Shown here piece by piece: positions 1 to 7,069 of a DNA stretch of 25,945 bases. Source of the DNA: a virus; the IMG/VR virus record IMGVR_UViG_3300028392_000265, positions 1 to 25,945 of that record; one strand, 5' to 3'. Position 1 is the stretch's first letter. Each line of letters begins with the position of its first letter. The notes below the pieces were generated by a model. It was not told the DNA's origin and searched no databases. It was given only the letters and a program-made list of their open reading frames with translations. A program made the position numbers and the translations under genes.

Positions 1-40
1 ATGTAGAGTCTGTAGTTGCTATCCAAGTTTTAATTGCCAT
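1..40 (-). CDS. Tail-region protein, N-terminus only (cut by window edge)
   Basis: Only 13 codons are visible, reading MAIKTWIATTDST, and the frame stays open to the edge. The start ATG overlaps the TAA of the upstream 83-residue gene by one base (TAATG), the same tight coupling used elsewhere here. Starts of the type M-A-x-x-T-W-x-x-x-x-D/S are common in long beta-structured phage fibre or surface proteins, and the gene follows a run of tail-fibre-like genes. A fibre or receptor-binding component is therefore plausible, but this is inferred from position and a very short sequence. Confidence 0.5.
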   Translation of the reverse strand, partial: MAIKTWIATTDST

Positions 41-291
41 TATACTATAGCTTCAGTAAGGTTTAATTGTTGAAGTACATAATTCTGTACTACTGTATCA
101 TCTACTCCCCAAACATCAATAATAGATTGAGGAAGAATTATACTACCTTCTTTACTTACACTAACTCCACTTACTTTCCAAAACACACTTATAGATGTAG
201 GGAATAAAGGGAAAGGTTGCACTATAATTTCAAGTGTATCAGCAGTTCCATCTAATGGAAGTTGCACAAAATCTGTTGGGGTAATTTGCAT
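40..291 (-). CDS. Small tail-region protein of unknown function (83 aa)
   Basis: The protein is a soluble, probably beta-rich chain of 83 residues with no signal peptide or membrane segment. Its sequence alternates short hydrophobic strands with turns (for example FWKVSGVSVSKEGSIILP) and ends in a short helical stretch, QNYVLQQLNL. It starts 2 bases after the stop of the 189-residue fibre-like gene and overlaps the next gene by one base. It is thus translated within the tail-fibre group and probably belongs to the virion or to fibre assembly. I do not recognise a named family; role is inferred from context. Confidence 0.65.
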   Translation of the reverse strand: MQITPTDFVQLPLDGTADTLEIIVQPFPLFPTSISVFWKVSGVSVSKEGSIILPQSIIDVWGVDDTVVQNYVLQQLNLTEAIV

Positions 292-293
292 AA

Positions 294-863
294 TTATTTA
301 TAATAAATGTTAATAATAAGATCGTTAAGACCAACTGCTGTAGTACCTGCATCTGTAAGATCAGTCACTGTACTAATTGCTATACCTGTAGAAAAATCTA
401 TACCATCAGGGAAACTTACGTTAGCTGCAGCAAGTCCAGGAATAACAATAGCAGAAACAACACCACTTCCTGCAGTTGGTGTACCTGCTGTATTATGAAA
501 AGCCACCTTTCTAGCAGAAGCATTTGAATTATATATATACCATCCTGTAACTTTACCAGCAGATGCTTTTATATTAGTTAAGTTAGTTGTTGCTGCAGAA
601 ACTAAGTGAAATGTAGTATCTCCACCTGTAGCAGATGATACTATTGATACAGGTTGTGTTGCTTGGTAGAAAGTTCCTGTTACAGCTACAGAAGAAGCAA
701 TACTTACAGGTTGTGTAGTTTGCCAAAATGTACCACTTACAGGTTGAGTAGTTTGGTAAAAAGTTCCTGTAACAGCTAAAGACGATTGATTTGATGCAAT
801 AGCTACTGGTAAAGAACCAGACATTGTTGTTTGCCCTAAAGCAGGTTGTGCATTGTATGCCAT
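294..863 (-). CDS. Fibre/decoration-like virion protein with YQ-TQPVS repeats (189 aa)
   Basis: The N-terminal third carries three degenerate repeats at residues 31-43 (VTGTFYQTTQPVS), 44-54 (GTFWQTTQPVS) and 61-73 (VTGTFYQATQPVS). They are preceded by a SLPVAIASNQS segment that is very common at the start of phage fibre and head-decoration proteins. The rest (residues 80-189) is Ala/Thr/Gly-rich and beta-predicted, ending NDLIINIYYK, with no signal peptide or membrane helix. The start is supported by a TTTAAAA tract just upstream of ATG. It sits directly downstream of the 454-residue fibre gene. A virion surface protein is likely; whether it is head fibre or tail fibre cannot be told from sequence alone. 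Confidence 0.7.
   Translation of the reverse strand: MAYNAQPALGQTTMSGSLPVAIASNQSSLAVTGTFYQTTQPVSGTFWQTTQPVSIASSVAVTGTFYQATQPVSIVSSATGGDTTFHLVSAATTNLTNIKASAGKVTGWYIYNSNASARKVAFHNTAGTPTAGSGVVSAIVIPGLAAANVSFPDGIDFSTGIAISTVTDLTDAGTTAVGLNDLIINIYYK
645..773 (-). repeat. Three in-frame VTGTFYQ-TQPVS coding repeats
   Basis: This stretch encodes residues 31-73 of the 189-residue protein. Three copies of a 11-13 residue unit built on G-T-F-[YW]-Q-[TA]-T-Q-P-V-S are visible, the first two adjacent and the third after a 6-residue spacer. The repeats differ at several third-codon positions, so they are not very recent duplications. Confidence 0.8.
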
Positions 864-867
864 AGTT

Positions 868-2232
868 TTAAATTATATTCCAATTAGTTCCATCAGATAT
901 AAGATCTAATGATACATATTGTACGTTAATAGTTATTGGTGATGAACTTCCATCTATAGTTTGACTAGACGTAGTTGCTATAGATACAGTATTTGTTCCG
1001 ACTCTTTTTATAGTGTATAAATTAGTATTTCCTGCTGCTGCTGGAAGTGTAATAGTTGTTGTTCCTGATACAAGATAGACGTAGTCTGTATTAGCTGTAG
1101 ATCCAGCTGCTGTATTTGAATTTACTGAAGATACAACTCTTGTAAAACCAGTTACAGTGCCCCATGTTGGAGCACTAGTTCCATTTGATATAAGAACTTG
1201 ACCTGATGTACCTGCTGCTGTAGATGCTAATGCAGATGTAGAAGATCCATACATTATACCACCTTGAACAAAAGGTGATGATTGACCTGTACCACCTCTA
1301 TTATATGCAACAGTTGTACCATTCCATTGTGCAGAAGTTATTGAGCCACCATAATTAAATGTATTAGTAGACCAAGATACATTACTTGGTGCTTGATCAT
1401 GATAGTCCCAACTACCAGCTGCAATAGCATTATCTAATAATGTAACTGTTGTGTATGCCCCTGAAGGTATTGATACTATTAATGTATTACTATTATTATT
1501 AACAGTAATAGCCCCACTAGTTTGATTATTATTAAATGAAAAAGATGTTCCTTTTGCTAGTGTAGTTGCATCAGGTAATTTAAATGTTTGTCCACCTGAT
1601 CCTGTTATTACATAATCTGGAACAGAAGCTTTTGTTAATACAATTTGAGTTCCTGATGCAGCAGTATTTAAAAAACCTGTAATTAATGAATTAGCTGTAA
1701 TATTATTATCATCATCTAATGTTGCACCTGAGTTTTGTATAAGTTTACCTGTAGTGGTATCAAATCTTACAATAGCATTATCTGTAGCTGAAGATGGTCC
1801 AACTACATCTCCTACACTCCAAGTTCTATTAGCTGTAAGATCTTGTGTTGTACCATTAATTGTTAATGTTCTAGCATTTGTTACTGGTGTATACCCAAGA
1901 GCTGTTGTAACATCAAATGATGTTATACTTGTAAGGTATGAATTTGTATCTAAAGCAAATGTACCAGCAGCTGTCATCTTTACAAATGGTGTACCACTTA
2001 CCCATGTAGGATAGTTTAAAGCACCCCATGTACCACCACCTGCAGATTTCCAAGCTGTACCATCCCAAAAATATGGAGAAAACAAATCTGTATCATAAAC
2101 CATATACCCCTTACTAATACTAGATAGAGTGGTACCAAGAGCCACTCTATCTGCAGTACTAATATTATGAAGTCTACTGTTTAATAGCTGATTAGCTACT
2201 AAGTCAATATTACGGTAATACTTTTGTCCCAA
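868..2232 (-). CDS. Tail fibre protein (454 aa)
   Basis: The protein is built from segments typical of phage tail fibres. Residues 1-65 (MGQKYYRNIDLVANQLLNSR, then a YDT...YFWDGTAWKSAGGG segment) match the N-terminal attachment region seen in many crAss-like and related fibres. The middle contains NAIVRFDTTTGKLIQNSGAT and a GGTGQSS...GGIMYGSSTSALAS...GTSGQVL block, common in trimeric fibre shafts. The C-terminal 90 residues contain a TITLPAAAGNTNLYTIKRVG segment and end in DLISDGTNWNII, a known beta-structured fibre tip form. There is no chaperone-like tail or obvious enzyme motif. It is followed after 4 bases by the 189-residue repeat protein. It is likely to contact the host surface; the receptor is unknown. 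Confidence 0.8.
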   Translation of the reverse strand: MGQKYYRNIDLVANQLLNSRLHNISTADRVALGTTLSSISKGYMVYDTDLFSPYFWDGTAWKSAGGGTWGALNYPTWVSGTPFVKMTAAGTFALDTNSYLTSITSFDVTTALGYTPVTNARTLTINGTTQDLTANRTWSVGDVVGPSSATDNAIVRFDTTTGKLIQNSGATLDDDNNITANSLITGFLNTAASGTQIVLTKASVPDYVITGSGGQTFKLPDATTLAKGTSFSFNNNQTSGAITVNNNSNTLIVSIPSGAYTTVTLLDNAIAAGSWDYHDQAPSNVSWSTNTFNYGGSITSAQWNGTTVAYNRGGTGQSSPFVQGGIMYGSSTSALASTAAGTSGQVLISNGTSAPTWGTVTGFTRVVSSVNSNTAAGSTANTDYVYLVSGTTTITLPAAAGNTNLYTIKRVGTNTVSIATTSSQTIDGSSSPITINVQYVSLDLISDGTNWNII

Positions 2233-2247
2233 TCTTTAAACATTTGT

Positions 2248-2718
2248 TTATGATAAATAAGCCCATCCGGTAACAGGAGATGAAAATGTAACAGATATTG
2301 TATTCTGATTAACATATGTAACAGAACCAAATATCTCTTGACCATTATTATCTGTAGTAGTAATATTAGGATTAAATCCTAAATTATGATTAAAAACCCA
2401 AACACTAGAAGCAACAGTAACATTATATTGTTTAGCTACACCTATGTTTGTTATACTATTAATATTGATATAACATAAATCATCACATGTATTAATATTA
2501 ATAGGCATCCAATCTTTATAAGCTATTTTTAATTGAGATATTGTAGAAAAATCTTCAGAACTTTGCCATGCTGATAATTCATATCTCATACCAATAAGAT
2601 AAGGATCTGTAAGTCCTTTAGGTGAAGCAATACCAAATTTTAGTTGTTTGTATTTCTTAACCATTAGATTTGCAAAATCGTTAAAATACTTATCTTTATG
2701 ATTTAAATAACTTTTCAT
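2248..2718 (-). CDS. Tail-associated structural protein with C-terminal fibre-type domain (156 aa)
   Basis: The first 95 residues are largely helical with basic patches (KYFNDFANLMVKKYKQLKFG) and a Cys/Asn-rich segment near residue 80. The last 55 residues form a recognisable small beta domain: VWVFNHNLGFNPNITTTDNN, then GSVTYVNQNTISVTF, then SSPVTGWAYLS. The W-x-F-x-H-N-L-G-x-x-P signature is a widespread C-terminal module of phage tail and fibre proteins. The start overlaps the stop of the zinc-ribbon gene by one base, and the fibre gene follows after 15 bases. A tail adaptor or fibre-attachment protein is the best guess; the N-terminal part has no family I recognise. Confidence 0.7.
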   Translation of the reverse strand: MKSYLNHKDKYFNDFANLMVKKYKQLKFGIASPKGLTDPYLIGMRYELSAWQSSEDFSTISQLKIAYKDWMPININTCDDLCYININSITNIGVAKQYNVTVASSVWVFNHNLGFNPNITTTDNNGQEIFGSVTYVNQNTISVTFSSPVTGWAYLS

Positions 2719-2885
2719 TATACATTATTATAAGAGGTATTGTTGCTATTATTAGCATTTTGTCTTTGTATTTGTAAGTTATGTTCATAAGCTTGAATAC
2801 AACTTGAACATACTTGAGCACCATTAGATGCTGTTCTTTGTTGACAGCCACAACTTAGTGCTGTACTACAGTTTGGACATTTCAT
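2718..2885 (-). CDS. Small zinc-ribbon-like protein (55 aa)
   Basis: The translation begins MKCPNCSTALSCGCQ and continues to QVCSSCIQAYEH. It therefore has two CxxC knuckles (residues 3-6 and 26-29) with an extra C-G-C between them, the pattern of a treble-clef or zinc-ribbon fold. The C-terminal 20 residues are Asn/Ser/Gln-rich and probably disordered. The start is supported by an AAACCAAA leader motif ending 4 bases before ATG, and the stop overlaps the next start (TAATG). Small zinc ribbons at this position, between structural genes, occur in crAss-like phages as I recall them. Its partner and role are unknown. Confidence 0.7.
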   Translation of the reverse strand: MKCPNCSTALSCGCQQRTASNGAQVCSSCIQAYEHNLQIQRQNANNSNNTSYNNV

Positions 2886-2906
2886 AATTTTTGGTTTTTT
2901 TATTGT

Positions 2907-3455
2907 TTAGCAAATATCATTACTTAATTTCATAAGTCTTTGTTGTGCATACAATAGTAAATTCATACCTTCTACATCATCATGACAGTCTTCCACTTTC
3001 ACTTTAGCTGCATCTATAAAAGATTTTATAAGTCTTAGTTCTTCTAATTGTTCCTTTACGTCAGCTGAAGGTTCACATGCATGCAATTCTAAATCACACA
3101 ATAGTTGATTATATTTTCCAATAAACTGTGTCACTCTTAAATGATGATATTCAACAAACACCTTATCATTAGGGCTCACTGAATAGTTTACTACATAAAT
3201 ACCATCAGGTAGTATATAAGCATTGTCTGTACAGTTTTGTGTTTGTAATCCTAAATTACAAGCTGTTAAAACTAAACTAAAATGTGTAGTTGTAACAGGC
3301 ACACTTACAGGTTCATTAAATCCTGGAGGAGTCACTTGTAATTGTTGACAATCAACATCCATGGTAGCATCATATATAGATACATCTACAATCCTAAATA
3401 TTCTAGGATTGCTTGTGTAAGGTATATCTAAACTTAATTGGTGTTTAATAGACAT
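2907..3455 (-). CDS. Conserved virion structural protein, tail/ring region (182 aa)
   Basis: The first 120 residues look like a beta sandwich. They include PDGIYVVNYSVSPNDKVFVE, a segment resembling a conserved structural protein of crAss-like phages. Residues 120-182 are helical (KEQLEELRLIKSFIDAAKV, then LLYAQQRLMKLSNDIC), likely a coiled or packed helical tail. Six or more Cys residues are present without a clear metal-site pattern. The gene lies just downstream of the only strong intrinsic terminator in the window and has its own leader with a TCCTTAAATTTTA element, so it probably starts a new transcription unit leading into zinc ribbon and fibre genes. The assignment to a head-tail or tail ring component is inferred from neighbours. 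Confidence 0.65.
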   Translation of the reverse strand: MSIKHQLSLDIPYTSNPRIFRIVDVSIYDATMDVDCQQLQVTPPGFNEPVSVPVTTTHFSLVLTACNLGLQTQNCTDNAYILPDGIYVVNYSVSPNDKVFVEYHHLRVTQFIGKYNQLLCDLELHACEPSADVKEQLEELRLIKSFIDAAKVKVEDCHDDVEGMNLLLYAQQRLMKLSNDIC

Positions 3456-3479
3456 ATATAAACTTTGTAAAGTTATGTA

Positions 3480-3490
3480 AAATTTAAGGA
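3480..3490 (-). promoter_or_regulatory. CCTTAAATTT leader element, copy 1
   Basis: On the minus strand this reads TCCTTAAATTT, 24 bases before the ATG of the 182-residue gene. The same core lies before the 663-residue structural gene and the capsid gene. Further upstream is TTG, then 23 bases, then TAACTTTA, a fair but imperfect match to the Bacteroidetes promoter pattern (TTTG at about -33, TAnnTTTG at about -7). It could be a promoter part or a translation enhancer. Confidence 0.4.
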
Positions 3491-3531
3491 GATTTCCTCA
3501 ATAATAATATACTATTTTTTAAGCAAATTTC

Positions 3532-3571
3532 CAAAATAAAAAAGGGAGGGACAAACTGTCCACTCCCTTTC
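3532..3571 (-). terminator. Rho-independent terminator after the 663-aa structural gene
   Basis: On the minus strand an AAAGGGAG arm, one unpaired base, a GGACA/TGTCC inner stem with a 3-base loop, and a CTCCCTTT arm form a 13-bp hairpin (3541-3570). It is followed by TTTTATTTT. The hairpin begins about 20 bases beyond the stop of the 663-residue gene, and the next gene starts 80 bases further on. This is the textbook arrangement for an intrinsic terminator and is G+C-rich against a very A+T-rich background. Confidence 0.85.
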
Positions 3572-3590
3572 TATTATAAAGTTGCAATTA

Positions 3591-5582
3591 TTAATATTGC
3601 TCGAAAGTACCACCTGCAGAGTTAACAGGAATGTTATTACCAGAAGCAGCTGCAGCAGTAACTAAATAGTTAGTTAAAGATGAAGTTGAAGTACCAGTAG
3701 GAACGTTAAACACTAACAAGTATTGATCATTATCAAACATACCACTTGGGTTATTAAATCTAGGAACACTATGTAAAACCATAACTTGATCATACAAAGA
3801 AGTTCTAGAAATACTAGCCAAAGCTGGGTTTTGCTCAATTTCTCTCATCCTTAAGCTTTCTACACGATTGCTATCAGGGTAAGCTAATTGTAAGTAACGA
3901 TCAGAAAGAATCATATCACGTAGTACAGTTTCACCACTTCCTGAAGCTTGTATTGGAAGTTGAATCACTGTATTATCATTAGCTGATGTATTTGATCCTG
4001 TATTAGCATTTGTAGTAGTAAAGCAGAAAGAAGAACAAGGATCACCAGACTCATCAACAATTGATGTGTACATTAACAATGGTTCCAAGTCATATTTATC
4101 TGTTGGAGTGAACGTACAGATACCAAACTTAGTTTCAATATAAGCAGCACTTAATTCAATATGTGGAGCCTCTGTGTAAGTAAATGAAGCAGCATCAGCA
4201 GCAGCAGAATAAAGTAAAGCACCACTAGCTGAAGCAGCTATTGTAGCACCTGTAGCAGTACCAGCAGAAACTACAGCAGATCCACCAACACCAGATTCTG
4301 TTCCTGTACCTGGAATAACTGTAGCAGTACCTATTTGAGGTGTGCCAATTGCACCAGAATAAAGATCACTATATGCTTTAACACTCACTGTAGCAGCAAT
4401 TGTAGGAGCAGTTTGTTGAGTTGGATAAGTAACAGTAATACCTGTAGTAGATGTCAAACCAGTAATAAAAGCATTAGCAGGAATACCTGTACCAACAACT
4501 TTCATACCCACTAACATACTTGTATTAGTAACAGTAAGACCCACTGTAGAAGTTGTAGCAGCACTACCAATTGCTGTAGCAGCAGTAGTAATAACATGCT
4601 TGTAAACTCTAGCTTGAACCATTGTATTAAAAATAGGACTCAAGTTAATTTGATCAGCCCAGTTTAACAATGTAGCAACTGGATCTTTAACCAAAGTAGG
4701 ATCTACAGTGTTGCAACAACCTGTATAAGAATCTAATGTTCTATACATGTTATGAGATAAGAAACGTAAAGCTGGAGAACCTTTAACATCTACACGTAAT
4801 CTAAAAGTAGTATCACAAGGCAATCCACAAGTTACAGGAATGTTAACAACCATCTGACGAGCTTGTTTAGCAACTACCTTAATTACACGTGAAATGTACT
4901 TAGGGTTAATCATCTTAGTCTTAACAGATTCTTTGTAACCACCAAGAGCAGGACTAATCTTATCACTGTTAAAGTAAGAACCTTGAGCAATCATGAAAGG
5001 TTTAGCACTAGCTGCTTGAACAGCAACACCATCTGGAGAGAAGAAACCAACTTGACCAGCTGTTAAAGATGCAGATGAACCAGTAGATAATAAAGGAACA
5101 GAAAGACCAAAAACAATTGAAGCAGTTGTAGAAATTGTAGCAGTTACAGAACTAGACAAAGTAACTAAAGTAGCACTAACAGCAGTAACTGTTGTACCAG
5201 CAGGAATACTTGTACCAGTTACAGACATACCAACTGAAACACCAGTAGTAGCAGCAAACTGTAATACGTTTGGAGCATTAAAAGAAGCACTTGGTGTAGT
5301 AACCAACGGAGTTGTTGGAACACCAATTGTTAATGATGTAGTACCACTTACTAAAAGAGCAGTGATAGGCAATGATAATGTTACAGTTGTACTTGCAACA
5401 CTAACAATTGTAGTACCTGCTTGAATACCAGCACCAGAAATAGATTGACCAGCTACAACACCAGTTGCACTAGTTAACGTTATTACGGTACCCACTGTGG
5501 TACCTAATGTAGCTGTAGCTAATGTAGTAGCAGCCACTGAAGAAGGAAGAAAGCTCTTCCTAAAGGCATGAGGAAAATACAT
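3591..5582 (-). CDS. Large virion structural protein with three inserted beta-repeat modules (663 aa)
   Basis: A conserved core begins MYFPHAFRKSFLP, resumes at about residue 172 (LTAGQVGFFSPDG) and continues through KGSPALRFLSHNMYRTLDSY (residues 268-287, followed by TGCC) to a C-terminal part with DMILSDRYLQLAYPDSNRVE. I recall this core from crAss-like and aquatic Bacteroidetes phages as an abundant virion protein, perhaps tail tube or capsid-associated. It is interrupted by Thr/Val/Ala-rich modules at about residues 21-90, 104-160 and 334-402, each with a V-G-M-x-V-x-G-T-x-I-P-A-G-T-T type motif. The gene has the CCCTTAAATTT leader element, as the capsid gene does, and ends in a strong terminator, which fits high expression. 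No enzyme motif is visible. The exact virion position is not known from sequence. Confidence 0.7.
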   Translation of the reverse strand: MYFPHAFRKSFLPSSVAATTLATATLGTTVGTVITLTSATGVVAGQSISGAGIQAGTTIVSVASTTVTLSLPITALLVSGTTSLTIGVPTTPLVTTPSASFNAPNVLQFAATTGVSVGMSVTGTSIPAGTTVTAVSATLVTLSSSVTATISTTASIVFGLSVPLLSTGSSASLTAGQVGFFSPDGVAVQAASAKPFMIAQGSYFNSDKISPALGGYKESVKTKMINPKYISRVIKVVAKQARQMVVNIPVTCGLPCDTTFRLRVDVKGSPALRFLSHNMYRTLDSYTGCCNTVDPTLVKDPVATLLNWADQINLSPIFNTMVQARVYKHVITTAATAIGSAATTSTVGLTVTNTSMLVGMKVVGTGIPANAFITGLTSTTGITVTYPTQQTAPTIAATVSVKAYSDLYSGAIGTPQIGTATVIPGTGTESGVGGSAVVSAGTATGATIAASASGALLYSAAADAASFTYTEAPHIELSAAYIETKFGICTFTPTDKYDLEPLLMYTSIVDESGDPCSSFCFTTTNANTGSNTSANDNTVIQLPIQASGSGETVLRDMILSDRYLQLAYPDSNRVESLRMREIEQNPALASISRTSLYDQVMVLHSVPRFNNPSGMFDNDQYLLVFNVPTGTSTSSLTNYLVTAAAASGNNIPVNSAGGTFEQY
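4377..5522 (-). repeat. Three diverged Ig-like/beta repeat modules inside the 663-aa protein
   Basis: Modules at about 5313-5522, 5103-5273 and 4377-4583 encode similar units. Cores are VAGQSISGAGIQAGTTIVSV, VGMSVTGTSIPAGTTVTAVS and VGMKVVGTGIPANAFITGL. Units of this kind are frequent on phage virion surfaces and often vary in copy number between relatives. Two copies sit in the N-terminal region and one in the middle of the core. Confidence 0.65.
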
Positions 5583-5589
5583 AGTTTTT

Positions 5590-5600
5590 AAATTTAAGGG
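5590..5600 (-). promoter_or_regulatory. CCTTAAATTT leader element, copy 2
   Basis: The minus strand reads TAACCCTTAAATTTAAAAACT directly before the ATG of the 663-residue gene, with 7 bases between the CCCTTAAATTT core and the ATG. It is nearly identical to the capsid-gene leader at 12823-12833, where the gap is 8 bases. The core contains the palindrome TTAAATTTAA. Confidence 0.5.
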
Positions 5601-5649
5601 TTATAAATAAATAAATAATTTTGTTGTGTTTATAATATAATATACGTAA

Positions 5650-6111
5650 TTATTTTAAAAATAACAATTTATATTTTGTAGAATCTATAAGACTCTTTAC
5701 TTCATCTAATTGATTAACAATCTCACTATGAGGCATAATAGATTGTAAAGCTGCAGTTTTATCTTTTAAAGTTCTAAGATAGTCAATTGTTTCTTCCACT
5801 GAATTTAATTCTGTAGGAGCTGTATTAGGCATTTCTAAAAGCTTCTCTTCAGCACCTTGAAATTGTTCTACAATAGAATCAGCATGATCACCAATTTCAT
5901 CATAAAATTCATTAAGAGCTTTATGAGCTGCAAATGAACCTAAGCCTGTAACTTTTAAATGAATCTTATGAATACTAGTTACAGCATTTAATAAGTCTTG
6001 TGCTAAAGCTGCTGTTTGAATACACACTCCACAAGTTTCAGCTTGAGGCATCATTGCTGCCATACTTGGTCCACTCATTGAAAATATTCCTGGTTTTTGT
6101 AAAGCTCTCAT
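5650..6111 (-). CDS. Dps/ferritin-like helical protein (153 aa; DUF5856-type)
   Basis: Residues 36-92 form two helices with a Dps-like pattern: HKIHLKVTGLGSFAAHKALN, then EFYDEIGDHADSIVEQFQG. Dps-family ferroxidase ligands follow a fixed spacing, in E. coli Dps H51, H63, D67, D78 and E82. Here H51, H63, D78 and E82 are at the same spacing, while position 67 is Asn (followed by E68). After a Pro/Thr turn, residues 104-153 are again helical, giving a plausible four-helix bundle. The N-terminal 30 residues are Met/Ser-rich with a CGVC motif. I recall a phage family, DUF5856, with this look. Iron binding, DNA binding or a purely structural role are all possible. The gene lies between ring-protein and structural genes, suggesting a virion or assembly role. 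Confidence 0.6.
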   Translation of the reverse strand: MRALQKPGIFSMSGPSMAAMMPQAETCGVCIQTAALAQDLLNAVTSIHKIHLKVTGLGSFAAHKALNEFYDEIGDHADSIVEQFQGAEEKLLEMPNTAPTELNSVEETIDYLRTLKDKTAALQSIMPHSEIVNQLDEVKSLIDSTKYKLLFLK

Positions 6112-6116
6112 ATTAT

Positions 6117-6818
6117 TTAACTATTTGATTGTACATTTTGTTGTTGTCTTTGATATTGAGTTACTGATTCAATATCTCCGGCTAATATCATTGCTGCATT
6201 ATCAGCTATCACTTCAGCTACATCATCATTAAACTCACATTCTTGATTTGCTGTAAAAGGAAATCCTGTTTTTATATCTATACAATCAGTAAACTGTACT
6301 TCTGTAGGTTTTCTATAATATACAAGATAACATTTAGAAATTTCAAATTCACCATTGGTATATACTCTCAAAGAGTTATCTATTCTTGTTGCTACAGTTT
6401 CGGCCCATTCAAAGTTTGGTTGCCTATTCTTATCATTTAGAATAATAGATATGTTAGCTTCTTCCACTTCATATACAGTTAGTCTACGTTCTGGGCAACA
6501 TGTTTGTTGAGCAAATACATCTGTACGTACATAGTGAAGATAGTCAGTTGGTAATGCATCTGCTTTATAATAGATTTGTTTATCTATCATAGTAAGTAAT
6601 TCTACCTTCATTAATTTCTGTAGATCATCCACCAAACCACTACTTTGTTCAACACCCTCTTTACGAATATTAATACCATACATTTGTCTTCTAGTCCATT
6701 CTAATTGAGCTTTATTAAAAGCCTCAGCTATTTGCCAACACTCAAGATTATCATAATCCAGGGAGGCTAGCTTATTAAGCCTTTGTTTTATTTTAATCTG
6801 TAATAGGTTATTGTTCAT
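6117..6818 (-). CDS. Head-tail ring/adaptor-like structural protein (233 aa)
   Basis: The protein is mostly helical at the N-terminus (residues 1-70, including AFNKAQLEWTRRQMYGINIR). A beta-rich middle follows with the segment LPTDYLHYVRTDVFAQQTCC, and the C-terminal helical part reads CEFNDDVAEVIADNAAMILA, then GDIESVTQYQRQQQ. That C-terminal signature is familiar from a conserved crAss-like structural protein lying between capsid and tail genes, which I take to be a portal-proximal ring or tail-stopper protein. It has no signal peptide or membrane segment. It starts one base after the stop of the 82-residue basic protein and is followed 5 bases later by the Dps-like gene. The family match is by memory; the ring role is an inference. 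Confidence 0.65.
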   Translation of the reverse strand: MNNNLLQIKIKQRLNKLASLDYDNLECWQIAEAFNKAQLEWTRRQMYGINIRKEGVEQSSGLVDDLQKLMKVELLTMIDKQIYYKADALPTDYLHYVRTDVFAQQTCCPERRLTVYEVEEANISIILNDKNRQPNFEWAETVATRIDNSLRVYTNGEFEISKCYLVYYRKPTEVQFTDCIDIKTGFPFTANQECEFNDDVAEVIADNAAMILAGDIESVTQYQRQQQNVQSNS

Positions 6819-7067
6819 TTAGCATTTCCATTTTCTCAGTGACTTATTAATTCTACTATCAGGATCTCTAGCTGTCTTAGCAGATGTAAGTTTAGCTTTC
6901 ATTCCTTTCATTCTAGCACAGAATGATTTCTTTCTAGGACCACCTTCAGGCTGAGGTGCTTTAAGATTACCACCAGTAGCTTTATTGTAAGAAGCTCTTC
7001 CTTTAGCATTTAAACCACCACTTGGTGATTTACCTTCTTTTCTGGTCCAAGCAGGAGTCTTTGCCAT
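6819..7067 (-). CDS. Small basic conserved phage protein, DUF6321-like (82 aa)
   Basis: The sequence starts AKTPAWTRKEGKSPSGGLNA, passes through SYNKATGGNLKAPQPEGG and SFCARMKGMKAKLTSAKTA, and ends DPDSRINKSLRKWKC. This is a near-complete match to a short family I know as DUF6321, widespread in aquatic phages. It is strongly basic, lacks a hydrophobic core large enough for a normal globular fold, and has two conserved Cys (residues 50 and 82). It follows another basic protein by 2 bases and abuts the ring-protein gene. A DNA-associated or virion-cargo role is a guess from charge and context. Its function has not been established as far as I know. Confidence 0.75.
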   Translation of the reverse strand: MAKTPAWTRKEGKSPSGGLNAKGRASYNKATGGNLKAPQPEGGPRKKSFCARMKGMKAKLTSAKTARDPDSRINKSLRKWKC

Positions 7068-7069
7068 AA

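Noticed and set aside
307-498. Plus-strand open frames opposite fibre and structural genes (also near 1754-2014, 15529-15814 and 22576-22899)
   Set aside because: They lie wholly inside well-supported minus-strand genes and have no recognised motifs. They look like mirror frames of Thr/Ala-rich or A+T-rich coding sequence.
645-773. CRISPR-like array or tandem DNA repeat
   Set aside because: The repeats are in-frame protein repeats with synonymous differences and no spacer structure.
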